Shown here: positions 16,620-24,852 of the stretch, piece by piece
Layout: each line of letters starts with the position of its first letter
Position numbering within the stretch: position 1 is the stretch's first letter
Assembly (NCBI GenBank): GCA_001871475.1
Contig: MNVE01000009.1
Span: 167,583 to 231,582 of the forward strand
Length of the DNA stretch: 64,000 bases
DNA from: Candidatus Micrarchaeota archaeon CG1_02_47_40
GTDB lineage: Archaea > Micrarchaeota > Micrarchaeia > Anstonellales > CG1-02-47-40
Direction of reading: 5' to 3'
Notes under the pieces: model-generated
Seen by the model: only the letters and a program-made list of their open reading frames with translations
Databases searched by the model: none
Told to the model about the DNA's origin: nothing
Made by a program: the position numbers and the translations under genes

Positions 16620-17480
16620 TTAGAGAAGACCCCTGATCGAGTCCATCAGGTTTATTTTTGAGTATTCGCTTGGAATGGAGTTTGAGCTTATGACTTCCTG
16701 CGCCCCTGCCCCGATTATCTTCTTTGCGCAGTCTTTTAGGAAAAGCCCGTGCGTTGCCCCGCAGAATATTCTTTTTGCGCCCTTTTTCCTGCAAAGCTCA
16801 ACCGCTTTTATCATCGTGCCTCCGCCGGCTATCATATCGTCTATTATTATCACGTCCCTTCCTTTCATGTCCGCATCTGTTTTCATCATGCTTACTCTTC
16901 TTATTGCAAGCTCGCTTTGCGCGTATGCTTTTCGTTTCTTTTCCATTGCAATGCCCCCCTTATCCGATACCATGTAGGAGGCGCCTTTGTCCGGGGAAAT
17001 GATTAGAGGGTTGATGCATTTCTTGGAAAAGTATTTTACAAGCCCCTCATCAAGGGAGATGTTTTTTATGCGCAAATTTCCGTAGCGGTAGGTGCCCTTC
17101 TGCTTCAGAAAATGCACGTCAAAGGAGATTAGCTCGCAGAGGCCGCATTCTGCCAAAAGGTTGCATACGTATTCGGAGCTTTTTGCCTCTCCCTCCAGCA
17201 CCATCTTGTCCTGGCGCGCGTAGGGGAGATAGGGAATCACCGCGCTTATGTTGTCCGTTTGCCGCTTGAGGGTTTTCAGCATCAGAAAAAGCTGTATCAA
17301 TGAGGAATCCTGCTCCGGGTATGCGCGGTGGAAAAGAGTCACTTCCTGCTCTGTAGCGATTTGCGGCAGGGCGGGAATGCGCACGTAGCTCTCGCCGTCA
17401 AGGAATTTCTTCATCTCAACATTCGGCGCGCCCAGATCCAAACAGTTCTTGCTAAAGAAAATCACTCTTTTCTCCTCCAA
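16620..17480 (-). CDS. prs: Ribose-phosphate pyrophosphokinase (PRPP synthetase)
   Basis: 286 residues, typical of short archaeal PRPP synthetases. The PRPP-binding loop DVIIIDDMIAGGGTM (~209-223) and the paired-site segment VIPYLPYARQDK are clear. It makes PRPP from ribose 5-phosphate and ATP, feeding pyrimidine synthesis (pyrBI lie later in this window), purine and NAD synthesis. Downstream it is followed by the palindromic repeat cluster. Confidence 0.95.
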   Translation of the reverse strand: MEEKRVIFFSKNCLDLGAPNVEMKKFLDGESYVRIPALPQIATEQEVTLFHRAYPEQDSSLIQLFLMLKTLKRQTDNISAVIPYLPYARQDKMVLEGEAKSSEYVCNLLAECGLCELISFDVHFLKQKGTYRYGNLRIKNISLDEGLVKYFSKKCINPLIISPDKGASYMVSDKGGIAMEKKRKAYAQSELAIRRVSMMKTDADMKGRDVIIIDDMIAGGGTMIKAVELCRKKGAKRIFCGATHGLFLKDCAKKIIGAGAQEVISSNSIPSEYSKINLMDSIRGLL

Positions 17481-17555
17481 AGACTGCCCACTCTCCCTTA
17501 ATTAGTGTATTTGCCCTGCGAGGCTTAAAAATATGCCCCTTATCGCGCGCGCCAG

Positions 17556-18302
17556 TTAAAGTATCCTGATTTGCGCGTAGAAAAGAAACATGGAAATTAC
17601 ACAAACTGGAAGGGCGAAAAGCAGGAGGATGATGGGTCCGAAAAAGGGCACGAACGACACCGCAGAGGAAATCACTAAAAGGATGAGTATTACGAGTGAA
17701 AAGCGCAAAATGTTTTCGCGTATGCTTGAAATTGAGCGGCGCACGGAGGCGATTGCATTCGTGCCGTCCATCACTATTGAGGGAAGGGAAAATGCGAAAA
17801 TCAGGTTGGCGGCGCATGAGAGAAGGATGAAGAAGGAGTAGAGCATTAGAGGCAGGATTTTGCCTTCAACCACGAGAGAGAAGGAAAAGGCAAGGAAAAT
17901 CCCGATTGCAAGAATCAGGTATTGCACTGCTTCTATGAAGAATGCCGTTTTCGCCTTGCGCGAGGAATATTCAATAAAGCCCAATATGGAGCCGGCTCCT
18001 CCCCTGCTTGCGGCATGGCACATCTGGTAATAAGCGGCTTTGAGGCCTGCTGAAATGAATATGAAACCAAGCATTACGCCCACACATATTATTGACATTA
18101 CCGGAAAGAAAAATATTGGTTCCATCTCAAATGCTGAAAAGAGAAGGAAAAAAATAAGAGCAAGCGCTATTCCCGCGCCAAGCGCCACCGTAAAGGAAAC
18201 GAGATAGAGCATGGTTGCCCACACTACTGCCGGCATGTTGTTTACGTAAAGGCGGATGGCATTCTTCACTATGCTTGCTGCGCGCATTGCCATATAGGGC
18301 AT
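17556..18302 (-). CDS. Integral membrane protein, unknown function
   Basis: About 248 residues with some six hydrophobic helices and a pattern resembling poorly characterised archaeal multi-pass proteins of the glycerophosphodiester-phosphodiesterase membrane-domain type. The start is uncertain: ATGs at 18302, 18293 and 18287 are in frame, and a TATA-like TTTTATAAG near 18317-18325 favours 18293 or 18287. It follows the DHH gene closely. Transport or envelope function cannot be assigned. Confidence 0.75.
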   Translation of the reverse strand: MPYMAMRAASIVKNAIRLYVNNMPAVVWATMLYLVSFTVALGAGIALALIFFLLFSAFEMEPIFFFPVMSIICVGVMLGFIFISAGLKAAYYQMCHAASRGGAGSILGFIEYSSRKAKTAFFIEAVQYLILAIGIFLAFSFSLVVEGKILPLMLYSFFILLSCAANLIFAFSLPSIVMDGTNAIASVRRSISSIRENILRFSLVILILLVISSAVSFVPFFGPIILLLFALPVCVISMFLFYAQIRIL

Positions 18303-18317
18303 CTTCGCCTCTTACTC

Positions 18318-19625
18318 TTATAAAAGTTTATTCAGTTCGCAGAGGAAGCAGTCAAGCTGCCCTTTTGGGATGGTTGCACCTGCCGCTATGCGGTGCCCTC
18401 CCCCTGCTCCGCCGCATTTTTCGCAGGCGGCTTTTAGCACCATTCCGAGGTTTAAGCCTGCCTTTACAAGGGAAGCGTTTGCGCGCGAAGAAACCTTTAT
18501 CGCCCCGTTCTCATCTGTTGCGATTGCAAAAATGGGCTTTTTTGCCGCGGAGGTAAGCCCCATTCCTGCAACCACCCCGACTATTCCGTCTGCAATTGCC
18601 CCCCGTGCATCAAGAAAGTAGAATTTCCCGAAGTCTTGACGGTTTTGGGAGAGAAACTTCATGCCTTCGCGGAGGTTTTTGCGGTGAGTTGCAAGAAGGG
18701 AGGAAGCTTGTGCGTATGCGCCGAATTCGCCTGTGCAAACTGAAATTCCCAATTCCGCTTTTGCATTTCTTCCGCATGCGTTTAGAAGGGTGGAGAATTC
18801 GCTTGCATCGTACATTTCGGTCTTTATGTCGTTTTTGGGGAAGGTATAGACTTCACCTATGAGTGATTTGGCGGTCTTCTCGTGCCCTCTTTCAGCCATA
18901 TGGGAAACAAGAAAGTTTATGAGGGATAATTGTTTCGCCTGTGAAAGTTCGTAGAAAGAGGTAGAGGCAGGAGCGCCCCCTAATCCCGATTGCTCCAAGA
19001 AGCTTTTGCACGCCTCGCTATTGCCCGTCAAACCAGGTAAAAATGGCTCGTCTGCATATTCAAGCATCTGTTGCAGGGGGCGGCTTCCTCTTCCATAAAG
19101 GCGCAGATTCTGCTCGCACTTTACGTCGCCAGAGGCAATCCCTTCCTCAAGCATCTCCCTATTCAAACCAATTAGAGGGTATTGCATGTCCCCTACAGCA
19201 CCCACTACTCCTAAATCAACCCGCATTTTGAAAGTGAAATATGCAACGCCTGAAGAGCTTATCTCATCTCCTCCGTCAAATCCGAAAAGATGCGGGTTTA
19301 TCTGCAGGGTTTTGCCTCCCTCTGTCTGGTGGTGGTCAAGTATTATCACATCTTTTATTTCATCTACTTCTTTGCAGGCGCCTGCCAAATCAACGAAAAT
19401 TACTTCCCCTTTGTGCGCTTTTGCCTCTGCAAGCACATTCCCGTCAAGCTTTTTCACGGTGAGCATCTTTGCATTCTTTCCCGCTTCGCTTAGCGCTATT
19501 TTCACTATTGCCCCGCTTGTAAGCCCGTCGCAGTCAAAATGATTTATTATTAATGGGTTGGAGTAGGAGAGGGCAGTTCCCCTAACCTCGCTGCAGCGTG
19601 AAAAAAAAGCATCCCTTTCCCCCAT
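18318..19625 (-). CDS. DHH-family phosphoesterase (archaeal RecJ/GAN-like)
   Basis: A 435-residue protein with motif I NHFDCDGLTSG (~28-38), the DHH motif LDHHQTEG (~95) and a C-terminal DHHA1 GGGHRIAAG (~408). This combination defines the archaeal RecJ-like exonucleases, including the GINS-associated nuclease involved in replication or RNA/DNA trimming. The start ATG lies 27 bases from a TATA-like TTTTAAA at 19649-19655, shared with the divergent gene. Confidence 0.88.
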   Translation of the reverse strand: MGERDAFFSRCSEVRGTALSYSNPLIINHFDCDGLTSGAIVKIALSEAGKNAKMLTVKKLDGNVLAEAKAHKGEVIFVDLAGACKEVDEIKDVIILDHHQTEGGKTLQINPHLFGFDGGDEISSSGVAYFTFKMRVDLGVVGAVGDMQYPLIGLNREMLEEGIASGDVKCEQNLRLYGRGSRPLQQMLEYADEPFLPGLTGNSEACKSFLEQSGLGGAPASTSFYELSQAKQLSLINFLVSHMAERGHEKTAKSLIGEVYTFPKNDIKTEMYDASEFSTLLNACGRNAKAELGISVCTGEFGAYAQASSLLATHRKNLREGMKFLSQNRQDFGKFYFLDARGAIADGIVGVVAGMGLTSAAKKPIFAIATDENGAIKVSSRANASLVKAGLNLGMVLKAACEKCGGAGGGHRIAAGATIPKGQLDCFLCELNKLL

Positions 19626-19647
19626 AAAAAATGTTTCTCATGTAAGG

Positions 19648-19656
19648 GTTTTAAAG
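19648..19656. promoter_or_regulatory. Shared symmetrical TATA box for divergent genes
   Basis: The near-palindromic TTTTAAA (19649-19655) is centred 27 bases from the minus-strand ATG at 19625 and 28 bases from the plus-strand ATG at 19680. One element appears to serve two divergent leaderless transcripts. Confidence 0.5.
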
Positions 19657-19679
19657 AGGAAAGGGCAAAGTATAGGAAT

Positions 19680-19883
19680 ATGGTATCGGTAACAAAAGAA
19701 AAGGAAGGGGCAATAAAATTCAGGGAGATTGCGCCTCTTGAGGAAAGGGGAGTCGGGCAGCTTCCGCTCACCAAAGAAATGGTAAAGACTGTTTGCGAGC
19801 TTCTTGCCCCGATTGGCGAGAAATCGCCTGCAATTATGGATATTTTAAAGCATCCTGAAAAATATAATTTTAGAACGGTGTAG
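19680..19883 (+). CDS. Small protein, unknown function
   Basis: 67 residues, acidic-basic mixed, no transmembrane segment (MVSVTKEKEGAIKFREIAPL at the start, MDILKHPEKYNFRTV at the end). Support comes from the well-placed TATA box and close coupling to the next small ORF (4-base gap). No family recognised. Confidence 0.55.
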   Translation: MVSVTKEKEGAIKFREIAPLEERGVGQLPLTKEMVKTVCELLAPIGEKSPAIMDILKHPEKYNFRTV

Positions 19884-19887
19884 AACG

Positions 19888-20103
19888 ATGCCAGAACCGG
19901 AAAAACCATTCACACTGCAAATCACCCCGAAAGACGGGCAGGCGCCAATCGTTACGATGGTGCTGGGGGAGGGATTTACTACGGTGCTTCTTTCGGATGG
20001 AAAGGGAAAGATACTTGAACAGTGGAAGGTGGAAGGGGAGAAGCTGATTGTGGAGAATTTGAAATACGGGGTTGAGGAAGGGGAGGATGGCGGAGAGGAT
20101 TAG
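19888..20103 (+). CDS. Small beta-rich protein, unknown function
   Basis: 71 residues with alternating hydrophobic pattern (FTLQITPKDGQAPIVTMVLG, then TTVLLSDGKGKILEQWKV) and an acidic C-terminus. It has an SD-like GGTG and sits directly after the 67-residue ORF, probably the same transcript. No family recognised. Confidence 0.55.
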   Translation: MPEPEKPFTLQITPKDGQAPIVTMVLGEGFTTVLLSDGKGKILEQWKVEGEKLIVENLKYGVEEGEDGGED

Positions 20104-20182
20104 GCAGAAGTTTGCTAATTTTTTGAGAGAGTGGTATTGAGAAAGTGTTAAGTTGCACGGGCTTTGAAAAGGAGCGTATTCA

Positions 20183-20725
20183 ATGAGTGACGTATTTGAG
20201 CCTTGCGCCTCCTGCGGCGCGAAATGCTGCATAAATTACCGTGTTGTGCTGACTGATTTTGATGTGAAGAGGATTGTAAAGAGCGAAAGCATTGCGCCTG
20301 AAGTATTCTGCGAGCTGGTGCGGGAGGAGGAGGTGAAGCACGAGGAGAAGGCAGTGATATTTCTGTCTGATGGAAAAGATAAAATAAATTCATATGTGCT
20401 CTGCTTAAAGAGAAGAAGGAATGGGCATTGTGTGTTTTTGGGAAAGGAAGGGAAATGTTTGTTATATGGGGCGCGCCCGACGGTTTGCAGATGCTATCCA
20501 TTCGAAGTTGGGGAGAAAGGAGAATTGACGAAGGTAAAGAATTACTCCTGCCCAAGGGAATGGAAAGAGGAAGAGATGGGAACGGGGGAATATTTGGAAG
20601 TATGGAAAAGAAGGGAAAAGGAAACCGATGAATTTGCAAAGAAAGTGCGGGAGTGGAATGCGAAATACGGAAGGAAGGAAAGGAGGTGGGGGAAGGCGCT
20701 TGAGTTCTTATGTGAGGGGTGTTAG
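20183..20725 (+). CDS. YkgJ-type cysteine-cluster protein
   Basis: 180 residues with CASCGAKCC near the N-terminus, then GHCVFLGKEGKCLLYGARPTVCRCYPF, matching the zinc/iron-chelating YkgJ (UPF0153/CxxCxxxCC) family. The cysteines probably bind a metal cluster. Biochemical role of the family is not established. An SD (GGAG) precedes the ATG. Convergent with the 86-residue ORF on the other strand. Confidence 0.82.
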   Translation: MSDVFEPCASCGAKCCINYRVVLTDFDVKRIVKSESIAPEVFCELVREEEVKHEEKAVIFLSDGKDKINSYVLCLKRRRNGHCVFLGKEGKCLLYGARPTVCRCYPFEVGEKGELTKVKNYSCPREWKEEEMGTGEYLEVWKRREKETDEFAKKVREWNAKYGRKERRWGKALEFLCEGC

Positions 20726-20982
20726 TATTTGCTTTCCGCTATTTCCACCCATCTTGCATCAACAAAACGAAAGAGCTTATCCGAAGAAGAATCGTAAACC
20801 AGCGACTGCTTGTTGCAGAAGAAGGGAGGCTTGTCTATTTCTATGAAAATGCAGTTTCGCGCAAAGGGAATCTCAAGGGAAAATGGATTTTGTTTTATTA
20901 GATAGGTACGCCCCATCTCTTCCTTCTTTGTCTTTTTGCACCAGTCCTTTATTTTGCTTATCTCTTCCTCGGTGATTTTCAT
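20722..20982 (-). CDS. Small protein downstream of the secretion ATPase
   Basis: 86 residues, starting MKITEEEISKIKDWCKK, with three cysteines and no membrane segment. The ATG at 20982 has an SD-like GGTGAT and lies 11 bases after the ATPase gene, so it is co-transcribed. No family recognised; it may be an accessory factor of the ATPase. Confidence 0.6.
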   Translation of the reverse strand: MKITEEEISKIKDWCKKTKKEEMGRTYLIKQNPFSLEIPFARNCIFIEIDKPPFFCNKQSLVYDSSSDKLFRFVDARWVEIAESKY

Positions 20983-20993
20983 TTTTATCACCG

Positions 20994-23282
20994 CTAATCC
21001 GAATCCTGCTTTTTCCTTCTTACGACTTCCGCTTTGAGCAGTTTCTTGAAATTCTCCTCCCACTCCGGCTGCAATGAAGCGTAATCAACCTCTCCGTTCT
21101 CATCCTCTTTTTCCTTGAGAAGCCCGTCAAGGGCGCTTGTGCAGGAGAGGGTGAAATCAAGCTCCATGAGCTCTTTTATCTTAAGCTCGCTTGCGTTTTC
21201 ATAAATGTCGGAATAGAGCTTTCCGAAAAGGAAGGAGAGCATTATGTATTGCTCCGGTGCGGTAGAGTTCTCGCCTGCCATGCGCTTCATGACAGGGGGC
21301 ATTTCCTCAATAGAGAGGTCTTTCTCAATTTTTGCCAAATCAAGCCCGCGCAAGGAGGGAAGCGATGCTTCCTTATTTTTCAGGAAGGTGCATCTTTGGC
21401 GCGAGGCGGTTATGTTCTGCCCTTTCTCGTATTCAAACACCTTGAAGAAGGTTTTTTTCTGCGCATCTGTTTCAAATCCTTGAGAAAGCACCCTGTAAAA
21501 TCTGTCCTTTCTCCCAAAGCGGAATTTTTTTAAGAAAGAATACCGGTCAGTAGAGAACATGGAGGCTGCGGGAATGCCGAATACCATCTCCAGCCGGTCG
21601 CGTATCTCCTCCAGAGAGCGGGCGTGCAGGTTGTATAGGAGGAATACGCCCGGCTGCGTATTTAGAAGATTGATTACCCCCTGCAATGCAACACGCGAGC
21701 GCACTTCATTGATAATGAGGCATGCCTCTCCCATGCGCAAAGAAGCGTTTGCCATTGAAACAAGGTCAAGCTCGGATGTTTCAGATTGATGCAGCGAGTA
21801 TTCCCGGTCCGATGATTGCACGCGCAGTGCGCCTATGTGAAACCCTCTCTTTCTGTAAGCGTGAACCGGTATCTCCTCAATATCCTGTATGGGCAGTATT
21901 CTTTTTTTCGTGCCTATTGCGGAGATTTTTGATGCAGTGAATGCGGTTTTTCCCACTGCCTTTAGCCCAAGCACCGCTTCGGAGCAGCCCAATGACACCA
22001 TAACATGGTCATAGCCTGTGAAGAAAGGAGAAAAGGAATTGTAGTAAAGGTATTGGGGGTATGTGAAGGGAGTGGGCTTGGAAAGGCGCAGGGCGGCTTG
22101 CAGCTCGCGGAAGGTAGCAGGAGGCCTCTGCAGGTGGCAGCGCATATTCACCCTTTGCAAAAATACGTCTAATACGGGGTTATGAAAATCGAATTTGCGG
22201 GTTTCGCGCGTAAGGGAAACTATGTTGCGAAAGGCAGCTTCAAGCATTTCTGAATTATAACGCCAGAGGGTGTGGCAGAGCCCGAATTTCACGTGCTCAA
22301 TGTAAATTGGAGAGTTTTGCGCGTCTATGAATATGTCGTTTATGTTTTCCCTGTCCAATGCCATGTTCTCAAGAGGCGAGCCTACCCCCACAACCCAGGA
22401 AGCCGCTTCCCTGCCCATGGCAATCGCCTGCCTGCTTGAAAGCTCAATCCCCTTTATGGAGGTGGTTGTAAGGAAAAAATCAGCATAGTCGCGCGCTTTT
22501 GTCTCAAATGCGGTTTCCCATATTACCTGCTGGTCTTTGATTGAGTTGAGCTCCTCAGTTATTTTTGCTTTCAGAAGCTGTAAAAGCTCCGGCTTGAGAT
22601 TCTCAATGTTGGGGTTTTGTATGGTGTAGAGGTATGCCTCCCCTCCTGTATCGTATAACTGCACTTTCAAATCCTCCCCTATTTCATAAGAGGCGTCCTC
22701 GCTTTGCACCGGCTTTGCCCCTGCAGGAATGGAGATTTGCAGGTTTGAGGAGTATTCCATGCTGCGCATGCCTGCAAAGGAGAGAATGGTGCTGCGCACG
22801 TCTCCCTGCTTTTCGCAGAGCTTGTAGAAGCCGTTTGTTTTGAGTGCTTTTATTATGCCGTTTATCCAGGCAATGAAAGTCTGCTGCCCCTGGGCAAAGA
22901 GCGCGCGCGAGGGGCGCTCTTCCTTGTATTCGGAAAGCGTCTGCATGGCAAGAAGCGGGTTCATGAACATCTGCTCGTAGAAATCGGCAAGGAGCTTTTT
23001 CCTTGCGCCAATCCGCTCATCCTGCGGATGCCCGTAAGTGCCCGGCTTTAGCTTTATCTCCTCGACCTGCTTTGCAATCCTGACATAATCCAAAAGTGTT
23101 GCTGTTTTTTCATAGTCAAATTCTACAATCAGCTCCTCTTCAAAGCGGAGCTTTTTTGGCTCAAATGTCAGCACCGAGAGGGTGTGCAAAAAATCGTTTA
23201 TGAAAGGAGGGGAAAAAAGCTCGTAGGGGATGTTTGAGCAGTCAAAAACAGCCTTATCGCCATCGCGTGTTACGCTTACCAT
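20994..23282 (-). CDS. Secretion ATPase of the VirB11/PilT/CpaF superfamily (divergent)
   Basis: 762 residues. The C-terminal part has Walker A GLKAVGKTAF (~440), an Asp-box segment LPIQDIEEIPVHAYRKRG, Walker B-like EACLIINEVRSR (~524) and the His-box segment LLYNLHARSLEEIRDRLEM (~549), all in VirB11/CpaF order but divergent in detail. The long N-terminal region (~430 residues) is family-like only in parts. Such hexameric ATPases drive type IV pili, archaella or type IV secretion. No GspF/TadC-type platform gene is adjacent; glycosyltransferases and pilin-like genes lie nearby. Start 23282 is 30 bases from a TATA-like TATTAAAAA; a longer start is less likely. Confidence 0.8.
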   Translation of the reverse strand: MVSVTRDGDKAVFDCSNIPYELFSPPFINDFLHTLSVLTFEPKKLRFEEELIVEFDYEKTATLLDYVRIAKQVEEIKLKPGTYGHPQDERIGARKKLLADFYEQMFMNPLLAMQTLSEYKEERPSRALFAQGQQTFIAWINGIIKALKTNGFYKLCEKQGDVRSTILSFAGMRSMEYSSNLQISIPAGAKPVQSEDASYEIGEDLKVQLYDTGGEAYLYTIQNPNIENLKPELLQLLKAKITEELNSIKDQQVIWETAFETKARDYADFFLTTTSIKGIELSSRQAIAMGREAASWVVGVGSPLENMALDRENINDIFIDAQNSPIYIEHVKFGLCHTLWRYNSEMLEAAFRNIVSLTRETRKFDFHNPVLDVFLQRVNMRCHLQRPPATFRELQAALRLSKPTPFTYPQYLYYNSFSPFFTGYDHVMVSLGCSEAVLGLKAVGKTAFTASKISAIGTKKRILPIQDIEEIPVHAYRKRGFHIGALRVQSSDREYSLHQSETSELDLVSMANASLRMGEACLIINEVRSRVALQGVINLLNTQPGVFLLYNLHARSLEEIRDRLEMVFGIPAASMFSTDRYSFLKKFRFGRKDRFYRVLSQGFETDAQKKTFFKVFEYEKGQNITASRQRCTFLKNKEASLPSLRGLDLAKIEKDLSIEEMPPVMKRMAGENSTAPEQYIMLSFLFGKLYSDIYENASELKIKELMELDFTLSCTSALDGLLKEKEDENGEVDYASLQPEWEENFKKLLKAEVVRRKKQDSD

Positions 23283-23342
23283 ACAAACCAAATAGAATAA
23301 GCTTGAGGTTTTTAATACTTGAGATGAGGAAGAAAGAGCACT

Positions 23343-24848
23343 ATGGAGGAGGAAACTAAAAAACACCTGTTTGCGCTTTTGCTGATTCTCATACTTGCGC
23401 GGGGGGTTTTCCTGCTTTGGGACAGGCCGCTGCTGAAGGATGAGAATTTGTATGCAGAGATGGCGGATGAGTTTTTACAGAAGCCTTCGCTGTTGCCAAC
23501 TTATTTGGGGCAGGAGGTGGCATGGAGGCCGGCAGTTTATTTTTTAGTGTCTGCGCCGTTTGTGATTGCGGGAAATTTGCTGGCCGGGCTGTTTGGTATT
23601 GATGCCGGCTTGCCTTACAGGCTTGCGCCACTTTTTTTCGGTGCAGCGGCGGTTGCGATAATGTATCTTCTTGTGCGACGTGAATTCGGCTCTGATGCCG
23701 CATTTGCCTCCTGTGCGCTGTTTGCGGTTTCCTTCTGCTCTGTTTATACTGATACGAGCGGGCTTGTAGATAGTGTGCTGTTATTTTTCATTCTTTCTTC
23801 TTTGTATTTCTACTTTGGCGGGGCGCTGAAGGGAAGCGGAAAATATTATCTGGCAGGCGGGGTTTTGATGGCGCTTGCATACTGGACGAAGACGGTTGTG
23901 GCATTCTTGATTCCGGTTGTGGTGATTGCGTATGTATTCTGCAAGAGAAAAGAGGATTTGAGAAGTAGATGGTTTATTGCATCATTGCTCATACTGCCCT
24001 TGTCTATGCTCCTCTATGACTCCCTTTTTTCAGACAGGACGGCAATTACAGGAGAGTATCTCTACAATATACCCGCAAAATTAATCGGAGGGGAAGGGAC
24101 AGAGTGGAACAGACCTTTCCTTGAGAAGTTCTCAACTGCATTGCGCGAGATATTTGCGTTCAATTTTCTCATATTCGGTGCATTTTTATTTTCCTTGAGG
24201 AAGAATTGGCGCGAGCATTTGTGGCTTTCTGTCTGGGCTTTGCTTATTCTGCTTACACTTTTTGTGGGGGCGGGGTATTTCTGGTATCCTCTGCCGGTGA
24301 TGCCTGCAATATGCGTGTTTGTTTCCTTTTTGCTGTTTGAGAAGAGAGATGATAGGAAGATGAAAGCGGATAGGTTTTCCAATTTCGTGCTTGCGCTTCT
24401 TTGTTTGCTCATTTTCACTTCTTCTGTTTTTTTCCTCCTTCTTGGGTTTGAGGGGAATTATTTTGAGGAGCGGGAAGCGGGAAAGTATTTACAAGGGAAG
24501 GAGAATGTGCTTTATATTGGGGGTTATATGCCTACTGCCGTGTTTTATAAAATGAGGGATGGAATGCCTGCGCCCTGCATTGTTTATGCATTTAATGAAA
24601 CGCATCTGAATGAGAGTGATTTCTTTTTGAGCAATATATATAATTTTGGCAAGGAAACTAATTATTCCTACAGCTTCCGCATTTCGCAAATGTTCTGGAA
24701 CGGAACTGATTTGAAAGTGAAATGCGGAAGGGAAGAGTTTGACTATGTGCTGACGTGCGCGATGAAGAAAGGGATGCTTGATGGGAATGCGAATTATTCG
24801 CTTATGAAGAGTTTTGGGAATTTGAGCGTTTATGCGAACCGCAAATAG
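23343..24848 (+). CDS. Membrane glycosyltransferase, GT39/ArnT-like
   Basis: 501 residues with many transmembrane helices and the N-terminal catalytic loop DRPLLKDENLYAEMADEF (acidic DE pair) typical of the dolichyl-phosphate-mannose protein mannosyltransferase / PMT_2 superfamily, then an outward C-terminal domain. It probably transfers a sugar from a polyprenyl-phosphate donor to a surface protein or lipid. Convergent with the next GT39-like gene (4-base gap). Confidence 0.83.
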   Translation: MEEETKKHLFALLLILILARGVFLLWDRPLLKDENLYAEMADEFLQKPSLLPTYLGQEVAWRPAVYFLVSAPFVIAGNLLAGLFGIDAGLPYRLAPLFFGAAAVAIMYLLVRREFGSDAAFASCALFAVSFCSVYTDTSGLVDSVLLFFILSSLYFYFGGALKGSGKYYLAGGVLMALAYWTKTVVAFLIPVVVIAYVFCKRKEDLRSRWFIASLLILPLSMLLYDSLFSDRTAITGEYLYNIPAKLIGGEGTEWNRPFLEKFSTALREIFAFNFLIFGAFLFSLRKNWREHLWLSVWALLILLTLFVGAGYFWYPLPVMPAICVFVSFLLFEKRDDRKMKADRFSNFVLALLCLLIFTSSVFFLLLGFEGNYFEEREAGKYLQGKENVLYIGGYMPTAVFYKMRDGMPAPCIVYAFNETHLNESDFFLSNIYNFGKETNYSYSFRISQMFWNGTDLKVKCGREEFDYVLTCAMKKGMLDGNANYSLMKSFGNLSVYANRK

Positions 24849-24852
24849 CGGC

